A DNA stretch of 64,000 nt from Prinia subflava (Eukaryota; Chordata; Aves; Passeriformes; Cisticolidae): assembly GCF_021018805.1 (NCBI RefSeq), contig NC_086247.1:119137094-119201093 (forward strand), in the 5' to 3' direction. Positions 26,101 through 36,713 of the stretch are shown here, piece after piece. The position numbers and the translations under genes are program-made. The notes under the pieces are model-generated. The model was not told the origin of the DNA and made no database searches. It was given only the letters and a program-made list of their open reading frames with translations. The first letter of the stretch is position 1, and every line of letters starts with the position of its first letter.

Positions 26101-29100
26101 CAATAAATGTACAAGTAAGTGATTAGATCTCAAATGCAATGTAGCTTCCTGCTGTATCATCAGAATAAAGCTCTTCTATCTTAGTCCATACTATTCTTTC
26201 CATTTGTCCCTGCAATGATGATATAATCCTGCTAAAGCTTTACAGAGCAGTGCAGGGGATTTACTGGTAAGTCTTTGAGTCAATTCAGTAGATGATGCGT
26301 GGGTTTGAAATCCCCATGGCCAGTATCAGTGTGTTGCTATGCAGATTACTGGGATGCCATGAATTCAACATTATTAGATTCCTGTGCTGAAGCTGTGACT
26401 AACAGGAAAATTTGGCTTATTGGGCAGCACAACATGCACACTTGCTATCCAAACAAAAAATACATGAATGTTATGGAGGGGATACCTGATTACTGAAGGT
26501 TTTTCCTTCAATCTGGCACACATCTGTTTACCAAAAACCTATCACAAGCTTGAGTTTTGGCTGTGAAAGTCTGCCTGTGCCACAAGATCCATCAGTCAGT
26601 AACAGAGAATCATGAGAAACCCCGTGCAGTTTGTGTGCTAGCACAAAACACCACAGCCCCTGACCTCACTTGTCTGAGTCACTCCCAGTCACTTGTGTTC
26701 TCCTGCCCACAATGTCTGTAAAGGTTATTAAAAATGGATTTGATTTAAACTGATTACTCTGAAATTGGATGTGTCCCTAGGTATGTTAAAATAAAGTAAT
26801 GAAAAAAGACACATAAACATGAACTTAAAAGTTCACTTTAAAGTTCACCCCTTTCAGAAGTGTAACGTAATACATGTTTTGACATGTTTTCAGAAAGCAT
26901 TTCAGGGAATTGCATTAAGGAATGCCGTGATTTAATTTTACTAGTTAATGCAAAGCAATGTATCACCTACACTAAAAAAACCCTTTTCTCATCCTGTTCT
27001 CAGTGTGCACAGGCACAGCACCGTGTTCTAGCTTAGCACATAACTGGAGTCATCCTCATTTCTGTGTCTGCAGCTCCCCCAGGCACACAGACCTCTTGCC
27101 TCAATCTCGCGGATGCAGGAATCCACCACCATGGGCCTCTGGGTGTTGTGGGCCTTCACCAGCGTGGTGAGGTCGCAGCAGTAGACTCGCTTGATCCTCT
27201 TGAGGTCTGGCTGGCAGTCGTTGGGCACGTACTTGGAGCACTGCTTGTGTACGTTCAACCCGCAGTCTGCAAACATGGTCAGCCAGGTTAACTCATTAAT
27301 TAATTGATAATAATGCTGATAGGTCTTGTCTAACAATTTATTTCCCTGGTCCACATCAAGCAAGGGGTGCAATTTCCCCATCAGTCAGGAAAGATACAAC
27401 AGCGTGGAGATGAGAAGGATGAGCATGAAAAAGTGTAAAAATCTCACGGTGGTAAAAGTAAACTCTAGTAGGGCTGTCAAAAAGCTTTAAAAACTCTGGA
27501 TGTCCCTTACACTCCTCTGAGCTGAAGCAGACTGCTGGTGCAGTCTGGACCAGTTCATTACTGGACATATAGCTCAAGGTGTTGCATTTAAACCCATAAG
27601 ACTTAACTGCTGGGTATTTCAGATTAGCCATAAATAAAATTGGCACAGTGACTGTCTTTCTGCTGGCTGTCTGTGGCTTAGCACTGATCACGGTTGGAGA
27701 GCCGAAGATTCACCTGAGCTCTCCAACTGGGACAGTGCTGTGAGCCAGCACGCCTCACTCCGCTTTCCACATTGCTGCAGTGTCACATTTTGGCTCACTG
27801 TGCCACAGCAGCAGACTCCCCAGCCCTGGCTCATCACTTCACTGGTGACTAAGTGTCCCCTGTGGCTTAGCCTGGAGGTCAGCTTAGGCATATAAAATGC
27901 TGTGAAAGGCATGATGTACAAAAGTGATTCATTTTACAAATAGTTCTTGCTGCCTTACTCCAGAGCCAAATACTGCCCTCTGTTGAACAGGTGAGTTTCT
28001 GTTAAACCATGACTGCTTCACTTCCAGAAACGGAATTTTTCTAATAAATTCAAGTAGTCAGCCAAATGAATTTATAAGCTTCAGTAAAGCAAACACCTCC
28101 ACCATGAGTTGCATTGTCTTATATAACTCTAATTCCTGTTTTAATGCTTTCCCAGTCATGGTCATCACTGATGACCCTTTGAGATAATTTAACATTAAGC
28201 TATTAAAAATGTAAACAGGACTATTATTTGCAGCACATTTCAATATTATACTTTATAAAATATTAATCAAGCAAAATCATAAGCACACTTAAACATTTAA
28301 TGGAATAGGGTAGGGTTTTGTGTTTCTCCATACAATTATTACTGCATAATGCATTATTTGTGAAATCTAAACAAACGTGAGAAGCTGCAGTTAGGATCCT
28401 GCTGCTCTGTCTTCAGTGCTGTTCCTCAGGCATGTGAAGTTAAATTTAAATGCATCTCTCTACTTAAAATGCTGGTAATTTTATGAGGGAGAGTATTATG
28501 TTTCATACTAAATAAATATGCCTTTTCATAAGTTTAATATTTTATGTATGTGAACAAATACAGTGCTGTGCCTTAGTAAGGTCAGGTTTTGCACACTTGT
28601 GTTTAAGATCAAATAGCTTGAAAAGCAAACTACTCTTCCTCTTTTTTAATGTCCTTCACATATTCTTTGTGTTACCACTATTCACCTTCAGACAGACAAG
28701 ATGTAGCAGCAGCTGAGACTGCATTATTAAAGCTGTGCATTTGTGAAAGCTATTTTGATCCTTCAAACTGTGGTCAAAATTAATTTTAGGTAATAACCAC
28801 CTCCTCTGTCTATGAAAGGCAGATGTCAGGGCTGGATGTGTTTGGTGCCAGTCTGAGATCAGGAATGCCTGGAGGTCAGAGCAGGGAGAGGTAAGACAAA
28901 CAGTTTTTTGAAGTGATTTCAGATCTGGAGAAAGAAGTTACAAAAACCCATTTGTAATGCACCAAATACTAATTCACTTGCTGAATCCAAAAGCACATGA
29001 TGTGATGATTATTGCATTTTTGCAAGACATTTTTTTTCCACAAAAGAACAAATAGATTTAAAATAATTAAGGCACTATTAAAATGTCAATATGGGCACCA

Positions 29101-32100
29101 GAAACAAATCCCTGTTGCAAAATGAAGGTCATATTTTTTTGTTTTTATCTTGAGGCGGGATACTTCAGGCTTGCAGCAATGTATGGTATTTTTATGGGAA
29201 ACAGGTGGCAGTCTTTTTTGCAGACAAGGGCACTTCCCAGCAGTGGGTAGCAAAAAGAGGAGTTACAAAGCCTTGTTCCTGGCTGGCTTTGCCATTTCCA
29301 GTGCTTGCATCTTAAGACATAAAAACATCAGGGATAACTTAATCATAAAGAATGAGTTTGAATGTACAGCAGGCACAGGCATAGGCAGGATCAAGGTACT
29401 AGTAGAGGATGTAACTCAGCAACCACAGTCTGATGGCTTGATTTCTAAACCAACTAACAAGGCAAGTGAAAATGCTCTAGCTTCTATGGGAGGATTTCCT
29501 GCTTTGTTATTTTTAAAAGAAATCCCAGCCCTCCACTCCTGCAGGGAGTGCAGGCTGGGGTGGGACAGATGTCTGAGCGTTTCAAGAGAATGGCAGAAAA
29601 TGCTGAAGGGCTACCTGAACACCTCACTCCCTGAGCGATGAGACCCCACATGAAGTTGGCGCAGTACTCACACCAGTGCGGACCTCGGAACGTATGGACC
29701 TGTAACACAAACGGGGGTGGGGGAAAGAAACGGGGTCACTGGGAGCCAGATGGTCTGACAGATGGAGCAACTGAAATGGATAAACAACAGGAGACTCAGT
29801 AGGAGTAAATCTTTAGCACATAGTGCCCACATCCTTCCAACGTCTAGATGAAATAAACCATGGGAACAGAAATTTGCTTTGATCTTGAAATTTATCTTTC
29901 AATAGGCTTAACATAGCAAAGAACCAGGGCTGTGGATGACACTGAAAACAAATAATTTTTGCCTGCTGACATTCTAGCTATAGCAGAGGGGGGAAACCAG
30001 GAGATAAAAAGTAAAACTAATAATCCAAAGAACTGTAGATAAAAGCACCCTTCCCCAGTCTAGTAAGTAATTTGAACTCACACAGGGGAAAAGATGTCAA
30101 TAGACTCTTTTTCAGCAGATCAAACTTCATTTTGCTACAGTCCGCACACAAGTAAATAAAGAAGAATAAATGATTTGTGTGCTGACAGAGCCCACATCTC
30201 CCCAGCTACATTTTGCACACCACTGCTGCTTCCGCCACTGCTTTTCCAAAGGCTACAGCAGATCTTTTTATTTAAGATGTGTATTCTGGTAAAGTAAGCA
30301 TTTAATTTTCATTGAAATGAAGAGTAAATAGTGAGGTCCATGCCCCTGTGAATGGGCATGGTATGAGCTAGTTCTGGCCAGGGCCTTAATTGAGCTTAAC
30401 AAAACATAAATCATGCACACTCTGGCTGCTAATGCATCCTTTCCTTCTCTCTTCTCTTGTTTACCCGTCGGGTGGATGGCTGAAAGGCCACTTCCACCCC
30501 TGGGATGGGAAAAGCTGCTCTTTGCTTTTCATAGAGTGAAAAAACAGTCATTGGCCTTTTTCATACAAACTGTAAAGTTTTAGGCCAAGCATTTTGCATG
30601 CTAATGTTTTTGCCCCATTTGTCTGCAGGATCCCACTGACACAAGCCTGTACTCTTGAGTCCAGAAAGATGAACTATTGTGATTTTAATACAGACTTCTC
30701 CTCCTGATTTTGAGATAAAAATGTGAGCCTGACTCAAATGGCTCCTGACCAACTAGTCACAGTCAAATAATTGTGTTAATAAACTTAAAGCAATAGTTTT
30801 TCCTCCCTTTTGACAGTGAAAGGTCAAAACTGGAATGTTAGACTTTTTTTGAGATGGTACTTTACTTCTCAGAAAAACACGTCTCTGTGAAACAAGACTT
30901 TGCAATAAAGCTTGAGGTAGCTATATTAATAGATATAGCCCCAAACTTCTTTCTCATTTTATTTTATTTTGCAGAGTGGGTAGCACGAATTTCAGACACG
31001 GCTTTTTGCGGGGGTAAACGGCTGTATGTAACAGCTGATGACCTGAGATTCAGTCATGTGCACTTCGTGACCTTCTGTGGATACAAAACTACAGATAAAA
31101 CTAATTATGCCTGCATCTTTATCATTCATAGACTGAAAGCCACATAATTAATAGGTCTGCACCTGCACTTAATTGTGGGTGAAAATCATCTGCTGTGGGA
31201 AGATAACTAGCTGTGTCTTCTGTTTTGCGGCAGTTTACAAAGGCTAACCTTGTGAGAAGGGGTTGTAAGAGCTCAGCCAGGACTCTAAAAAATGCACCAT
31301 TTCACAAATAAAGTCTTTTGCAGTTGCTAGGATATTTGGGGCCTACTTGCTCACTTTACATAAAGCTTATTTCAACTGATCTGGCTGAGGCTTATTTTGA
31401 AAATGGTAGCTGATTATTCCTTGATCTTTCCTGCCATTAATTGGAAAGTCATCAATGCTGACTGAGGGCTCCAATTGAGAAGTGCTGACAGCACATCCTT
31501 CCCTTTTTCCATTCAGCTTGGTGGCCCTCAAAGGTTGAGTTCTCTTTATTCATTCACTTCAATTTTTCACGGATCCGCATTTTAGCTCAAATGGCAAGCC
31601 TCCAGCTGAAATACTCTGTGAAAAGCTAGTCTTGGTGGTTTCTGGCCAAGTCGAAACAGGGAAATTAAGTGAAAAAAAGAGAGAACTTCAAAAGTTTCTA
31701 GATGAAGGTGCAAAAAATCCCTTAAGATGCAGTTTTGAGCTAAGTCTCTTATGGCTTGTCATTAATTTTAAAGAAATAATGGAGGAAGACTGTTCTTAGG
31801 AGCACAGCATTTTTGAATGATAAATGGGAATTTTGCCTGCAAGATTGGCCTCATCTCTATTTCAAACAGGGAGAGGTAACAGCAAGTCTCAGATTTTTGA
31901 GATGGAGTTTTAGTTTTTGTCTCATCCTTTGTAACCACACCATTACAAACAGACTGGGCATAGATTTTTTGGAACTATGATCTGGAACTATTTATTGCTG
32001 GTTCCTACCCTATCCTGAAGTCTCAGTAGACCACTCTGTGTACACACAGCATAGACTTGAGCTGCCTGAGCTACAGTTGACACATAATTCAAACTTTTAA

Positions 32101-35100
32101 AAATAATTTACAGGGAACTATTTCTTAAAATAAGCCAATCCTCTGATGTTTCAGACTATGCACTGTACTCTTCTTTTTCAGTCTTTCATGTTCTTCCAAG
32201 AAAAGTTGCTTCTTACATTCACAGTCTCTTCTCTGCTGGACAATCTCACACAACACCACCCTGCATGTCTCTTCTTGTTGCCTTCCTGTTCTCTTTGCCC
32301 TTCGCCCCCCCAGTGCCCCTGCTTTCAAATGGCAGCATTCCCCCTGCAGGTGCTACCTCATTCACTTCCAGTTTGTGTCTGAGTCATCTTCACAGAGGGG
32401 GAAACTGAGACCAAAGTTAAGGAATGCCAGGACAGTGGCAAAACAAAACAATGCCGTGAGCAATACTGCAGAAATGAACAAAAACAATTGCCTTGAATTA
32501 AAATGCATTTTTTTTAATTGACATTATACAGTGTTGTTTCTAAGACAATTCTGTGTGACTGGGTCTGAAGACTTTTCTGTTTGCTTTCCAAGAAAATAAG
32601 GTTTTTTTCACACTTTTGCCTGAATACAGACACATTTAGGCTCTTTTGTGGACTCCTGCTGAACATGAGCCATTTGCAGGAAAGAAAAGCTGACTCTGCT
32701 GTTATTTTTGTTTAAATGAATGCACATCTCTTCATGATGTCTGTAAAAAAAGTCTCCCCCAAATCCCTTGTCTCCCAGAAGCAGTATTATCTGCAGTGCT
32801 TAACACAAGGGTAAATTTATCCCAGAGCCCCCTCTCTCCCAGCAGATCTCCTGACTTGTCTGTACTCAGCTGCCTTTACTCCACTAACCCGCCTGCAGAA
32901 GGGATTTGCCCATGCTATGGTGGCAGATAGACATGGTGTTGTGGTAAATGCACATTATTCAGCCGTATTTGCCTTCTCAAAGCAGCACAGAAGCCCTCTC
33001 ATGAATTCCCAGCCTAGAGCAAAAACTGTGGAGCACCCTCAAACTCCACGCTGCTGCCCTCAGGCAGGAGGGTGACCTCACCACCAGCTGGGACCTCACT
33101 GAATTTGGCAGGTAAAGCACATCTGAAAGAGGCTGCTGGATCCAGACTGGAACAAGATGCAAGAGGACTTTGTGATCCTGTTAGGCTGACACCCACATAG
33201 CTAGAGAAATACCTCTGTGCTTTTCTAAACAGGGCTTCAGAGATTTATTCTCTTTCCTGAATTATGGTATGTCTACACTGGCTTATGCAAAGTTGTCCCG
33301 CCAGACAGACGCCAGCTCCAAACCTAAATCCAAGTGACTGCGTGGTGAGCTTAAGATGAACACAGCTTAACAAATCAGCCTGGATACTAAATCTCTTTTT
33401 TGTCCACTTGCCTTAAGTGTCTTGAAATTTGGAAGAGAGATTGAATGAGGAAGCATGGATGCTCAGAAGAGCATAAACCTGGTGCTTTCATGCTCCAAAC
33501 TTCAATGGTGCTTTTTAAATTTTTGTATTAGCTTGGCAAGGATGGAGGCAGAGCTGCCCTTGCTCTGAATTTGTGCCTTGTGCCTATTTCTTCCTTTTGT
33601 TCCTCCTCTCTTGCAGTAAGTAAGGTCTTTAGCATAAGACATACAAAAATCCCATCAGCTTTGCTGGAAATGTGCCCTTCATTTTTTACCCTCTTCATGG
33701 GCAGAGGACAAAAGCAATAGAGTGCCTGTTTGTTCATGAAGAATTGCCTGTGACAAGATTATGAGGGACACTGTGACACATAGCCTTTATCCCTAGAAAC
33801 TGAGATGAATGATATAATGCACAGTAGTATTCATCTAAAAACAGGGAAGACAACTTTTTGAATGTCTTCAAAGTAGTGTTGTCCTCCAGATAAACCCCGT
33901 ATCATCATAGCCTGAGTGCTGTCAAAAGCCATCAGGCATCTTGCCCCAAGACCCATAAAGCCATTTTTTGTTTTTCAAGTGTTTTCTTAACCCTTTTATG
34001 TAATGAATATGGAATATATTAAAGGTATTAGCCTTGAGCCATGTTTTAAATTTGAATGTTCTGTTCTGAGTATACTATCCAGATATTTTGTTCAACAACT
34101 AGACATGCTCTAATACATTCCTTTGGAAAAGCAGCTGTATTTGTATAGTGAACATATTTGTCCATTAAGCAAATGTAACACTTTTGATTGACCTTTCTGG
34201 ACAATTATTTTTTAAATGTTTGTTCCCTAGGGTCTGTTATTGCCTTTACTAGGATTGAACAGTTATTTTCTGCTGTCAAGTCTTTGAATACATATCTATT
34301 TTAATCATGTGGTTTTCCAGTTAAACTCTGACTCTTTTGAAACAGAAAGGAACTGTACAACAGCTAGATTGTGCAAACGCAAAGTTAACTGGGCACAGGT
34401 CCAACTATAAATCAAAGCCAAAACAAGGGAAATTTTGAAGAGGAAAGAATGCATGGGTCAAAGTGGAAAGAAGTCTCAGTCATGAGAAAATATTTTCTAG
34501 TTAAACTAAAATAGTTTTGATATTAAAATGATAATGAGGGCAAAACTCATAAAGAATGAAAGTTGGCTTAATCAAGCAAGAAAACACAGAGTGTTTCCCC
34601 TATTTCCTTCAGTGCTGATCAGAGAGCTAAATATCGACTTTTCTGTAGGCTGGGTCAAGGAAGGGGAATGAGAAAAGGAATGCCATTATTTGCTTTGTTC
34701 ACTAATATTAAATTATTGATTTGCCAGCCACAGCAGAAGCACTGCAGAGGTTAGCAATGTCTGCACAGCAGAGTATGTAGAAAAATAAGAAGTGAAACTT
34801 TTTTGCTAAGTGAAATGATTTTGATCAGTGCTTCTTCTTTTTTGACAGGCTCTAGATGAACATCACAAAATTCTTCTGCTAATGAGTTGAACTATTCTGA
34901 CAGTGACCCAGATCAGCATCCTCAAGGAGCATTAACTAAACTGATGTTTCAAAGCTGAGATACATTCTTTTCTTGTCTTTTTACTGCCTCTTATTCCTGA
35001 TGCTCATCCTGATAAGCATCAAAACACAGTTTGACAGCATTAGCTGTGGTAACTGGCTGGCATGCTCTGAAACCAGCACAGTCCTTTTGGCAAAACATTT

Positions 35101-36071
35101 TAATACAAGCTGCCTGGAAGGTCCGTTTCCAGAGCTGAGTCACTTCCCTGCTGCAGCCTGCCAGGGACAGCACTCGGGAAAAGAATCCCTAAGAATCTGA
35201 TTTTGTACATATAGACGATCCATTTAAACGTCCCTGTGTTTGCCCAGCGATTTGTTTTAGTTTGACAAGCAAACACAAGCTCAGATCCTATAGCTCAGTG
35301 GGACTCTGAGAACATTTCCTTAGCATATGGTGGGGGAACAAAAGCTGGGAGACAATACCCACCACTGTGCTTTGCTTTATTGTTAGGAGCACCCGAGCTC
35401 TCTCAACTTCTTCTGAAATCAGAAATGGTCCAAAATGTTTGCTGGTAAAATAATTCTGGCTTCTGATAATAGCTAGACTTTGAAAAGGGACCTTTTTCTT
35501 ATTTAAAAGTAGATACACTTAAGATAAAGACAATAAATAGGAAGTACTTTGTTTCTGAATAAAAAGGAAAACCAAATCTGTGAAGTTATATTGTCAGTCA
35601 AGCAGTACGGTGAGCAGGAAAATCATTGTTTCGATTAAGTGCCTATGTAACAGCATACTAAGAAATCAGTTAATGGAACTTAACATAGGAAGAAAAATTA
35701 AATTTTCAACATTTTTCTTAGAGCTAGTATAAATAGGTGCATGCAAACCTCATCACAATAAGAAATAAAATGTGAGGCATCTCAACATAACTTTTTAGCT
35801 GAAAATAATAGCAAGCTGTGCTTACCTTAAAATTGTGTGCTTTTTCATAGTTGAAGTGGTTGTCGTTCTGAGTTAAGGCTGCTCTCCTGACCAAGGAGGT
35901 GATCTGTGAATAGGCAAAGAGTTTCAGAGGTTGCCACAGAAGTGCCCCCTTGACTCCCACCTTCACCCCCAGGGCCACGGCCAGGAGCTCTTGGCGCTTC
36001 CTTCCTCGCTTCGACTTGTGAACAACAGCACAGTTTTTCTCATTTTCCAGCCACAGGTCCTCTGAGAACAT
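13967..36071 (-). CDS. CHN2: Beta-chimaerin, short (beta-1 type) isoform, spliced
   Basis: Seven exons join in frame: 36071-35826, 29699-29615, 27266-27093, 25301-25224, 18776-18639, 17789-17684 and 14138-13967. The total is 999 bases, or 332 residues plus stop, which matches the known length of beta-1 chimaerin. Every intron is GT-AG and phases agree. Residues 1-56 are the isoform-specific N-terminus. Residues 79-128 form a complete C1 domain, the binding site for diacylglycerol and phorbol esters, with spacing HX12CX2CX13CX2CX4HX2CX7C (H79, C92, C95, C109, C112, H117, C120, C128). About 140-332 is a RhoGAP domain with arginine finger R177 in GLYRVSG, the [13 protein letters not shown] helix (214-226) and [11 protein letters not shown] (287-297). 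The protein inactivates Rac by stimulating GTP hydrolysis and moves to membranes on diacylglycerol. The C-terminus ([19 protein letters not shown]) identifies CHN2; as I recall it, the paralogue CHN1 differs there. The long form adds an SH2 domain whose exons are not in this window. Confidence 0.96.
14139..17683 (-). other. CHN2: CHN2 intron 6 (short isoform numbering)
   Basis: The donor is AA followed by GTGAGT at the right end and the acceptor is T23-AG at the left. No further exon, RNA gene or transposon is recognised inside. Confidence 0.85.
17684..17789 (-). CDS. CHN2: CHN2 exon 6 (RhoGAP)
   Basis: A 106-base exon for residues 241-276, including [18 protein letters not shown] and [14 protein letters not shown]. 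It begins after TTTTTACAG and ends at AA followed by GTGAGT. Compared with the mammalian protein as I remember it, there are small substitutions (N-P-D for N-A-D, A-I-H for A-V-H, P-A-A-H for P-P-A-H). Confidence 0.95.
17790..18638 (-). other. CHN2: CHN2 intron 5
   Basis: An 849-base intron with a consensus donor (A followed by GTAAGT) and a TTTTTACAG acceptor. It contains a short A run at 17961-17975 and nothing else recognisable. Confidence 0.85.
18639..18776 (-). CDS. CHN2: CHN2 exon 5 (RhoGAP core helix)
   Basis: A 138-base exon for residues 195-241, reading [18 protein letters not shown], then [18 protein letters not shown] and TYSKFIEAA. It carries the conserved lysine and arginine of the [13 protein letters not shown] helix that contacts the GTPase. 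The acceptor is TTTTCTAG and the donor GTAAGT. Confidence 0.96.
18777..25223 (-). other. CHN2: CHN2 intron 4
   Basis: About 6.4 kb, donor GTACAC on the minus strand and acceptor TTTTCTAG. Several small open frames on both strands show no family match. No transposon of known type is recognised. Confidence 0.8.
25224..25301 (-). CDS. CHN2: CHN2 exon 4 (RhoGAP arginine finger)
   Basis: A 78-base exon for residues 169-195, reading [18 protein letters not shown] and VKMAFDR. The arginine in GLYRVSG (R177) is the catalytic arginine finger of RhoGAP domains. The acceptor is TTGTTTCAG. The donor, CGAG followed by GTACAC, is weaker than its neighbours but keeps the frame and phase. The exon is too short to appear as a long open frame and was found by family recognition and splice sites. 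Confidence 0.95.
25302..27092 (-). other. CHN2: CHN2 intron 3
   Basis: About 1.8 kb. The donor is AGAG followed by GTCTGTG, not a strong consensus, and the acceptor is TTGTTTCAG. Overlapping open frames around 25669-26160 are unsupported. Confidence 0.8.
27093..27266 (-). CDS. CHN2: CHN2 exon 3 (C1 second half and RhoGAP start)
   Basis: A 174-base exon for residues 111-169: [18 protein letters not shown] completes the C1 zinc sites (C112, H117, C120, C128), followed by the linker [12 protein letters not shown] and the start of the RhoGAP domain, [18 protein letters not shown] and IREIEARG. The acceptor is GTTTGCAG and the donor GTCTGTG. Confidence 0.96.
27267..29614 (-). other. CHN2: CHN2 intron 2 (splits the C1 domain)
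   Basis: About 2.3 kb, running from donor TCAG-GTAGCC to acceptor GTTTGCAG. It separates the first and second halves of the C1 domain. The region from about 28040 to 28760 is AT-rich, with no gene or transposon recognised. Confidence 0.85.
29615..29699 (-). CDS. CHN2: CHN2 exon 2 (C1 first half)
   Basis: An 85-base exon for residues 83-111: [18 protein letters not shown] and [10 protein letters not shown]. It holds C1 zinc cysteines C92, C95 and C109; the first zinc ligand, H79, is in the preceding exon. The acceptor is GTGTTACAG and the donor GTAGCC, which is slightly off consensus. Confidence 0.96.
29700..35825 (-). other. CHN2: CHN2 intron 1 (short isoform)
   Basis: About 6.1 kb between the AAG-GTAAGC donor and the GTGTTACAG acceptor. 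No other exon is recognised. A stretch near 32380-32430 loosely resembles the tail of an old MIR element but is not called. Confidence 0.8.
35826..36071 (-). CDS. CHN2: CHN2 internal first exon, beta-1 N-terminus
   Basis: Encodes residues 1-82. Residues 1-56 are isoform-specific: [40 protein letters not shown] and [16 protein letters not shown]. Residues 57-82 ([15 protein letters not shown], then [11 protein letters not shown]) are shared with the long isoform and end with H79, the first C1 zinc ligand. The start codon has G at -3. The frame remains open upstream to an ATG at 36263 with another at 36218, so a longer N-terminus cannot be ruled out. [10 protein letters not shown] is preferred because it matches the start of beta-1 chimaerin as known in mammals and gives exactly 332 residues. 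The exon ends at AAG followed by GTAAGC. Confidence 0.93.
35904..35930 (-). other. CHN2: Internal 3' splice site used by the long isoform
   Basis: Within the exon, the minus strand reads CTCTTTGCCTATTCACAG and then ATCACCTCC. This is a good pyrimidine-rich acceptor ending in CAG. In the short isoform the same bases are translated as LFAYSQ; in the long, SH2-containing isoform they would be intron and the exon would begin at 35903 with the codon for I57. The use is inferred from the known isoform boundary of chimaerins, which falls exactly here. Confidence 0.8.
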
Positions 36072-36480
36072 AGCGCTGGGATCCCAAATCTTTTCCCTGT
36101 CCTCCTCGGCGCCGGGGAGCCTGACTGTAGTCAGCACGGCACAGTTTGTCCAACTGCTTCTGATGTTAGACAGCAGATTTGAAGCAGCTGCAGCCCATTC
36201 TGCCGAGACCTCTGGCATGTGACTCGAATGGGCCGTCTTGTGGGACGGAAGGAGCTTCTGCATCTGAATAAGTGACGGCCTGTGCCGTGCAGCTTCTTGA
36301 GGCAGATGTGTGCCTTGGACAATAGCAGGAATTCACGCACGGAGCAGCCTCCCCCACCGCGCTCCCCGAGCCGGGGGTCCCCAGATAGGTGCTGCCGAAA
36401 TGCCGGCTGGGGGGTACACAGCTTTATTTACAGCGTCACCCCCAAAGGCATTGCCAGGAACTGATCTCTTCAACTCTGCA
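36072..36480 (-). promoter_or_regulatory. CHN2: 5' UTR and probable promoter region of CHN2 beta-1
   Basis: GC content rises from about 35940 to 36420, with several CpG dinucleotides, directly upstream of the beta-1 start codon. This fits an internal promoter, which mammalian CHN2 is known to use for the short isoform. No transcription start can be fixed from sequence. The 5' UTR may also contain the in-frame extension described for the exon. Confidence 0.55.
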
Positions 36481-36703
36481 GCGTGTTAAAAAATGAACAA
36501 ACAAACAAAAAGCCCCTGGAAAGCCCGCACAACCGAATCCGATGCTGCATCCAATTACACTCAGACTCGGAGACTTACCAGCCAGCAGTCTGCATGCCAG
36601 CAGATTAAGTCCTTAAAACCATGATGATTGTTTAATCTTACAGGGCAAAAAAATCTTTCTCTCTTTTTTTTTCTTCTCCTTTTTTTTTTTTTTTTCCATT
36701 TTC

Positions 36704-36713
36704 TTTTTATATA
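36704..36713 (-). promoter_or_regulatory. TATA-like box upstream of CHN2 beta-1
   Basis: The minus strand reads GGTATATAAAAAG, a near-perfect TATA box, about 630 bases upstream of the beta-1 start codon. It is immediately followed by a long A/G-rich tract (about 36655-36700), unlike a normal leader, so it may be fortuitous. Confidence 0.25.

Noticed and set aside
29150..29641. 163-codon open frame on the plus strand
   Set aside because: It ends across CHN2 exon 2 on the opposite strand and shows no recognisable similarity; an antisense shadow plus intron sequence.
32380..32430. Possible ancient MIR element (GGGGAAACTGAGACC)
   Set aside because: The similarity covers about 15-25 bases, too short to support by eye; a profile search would be decisive.
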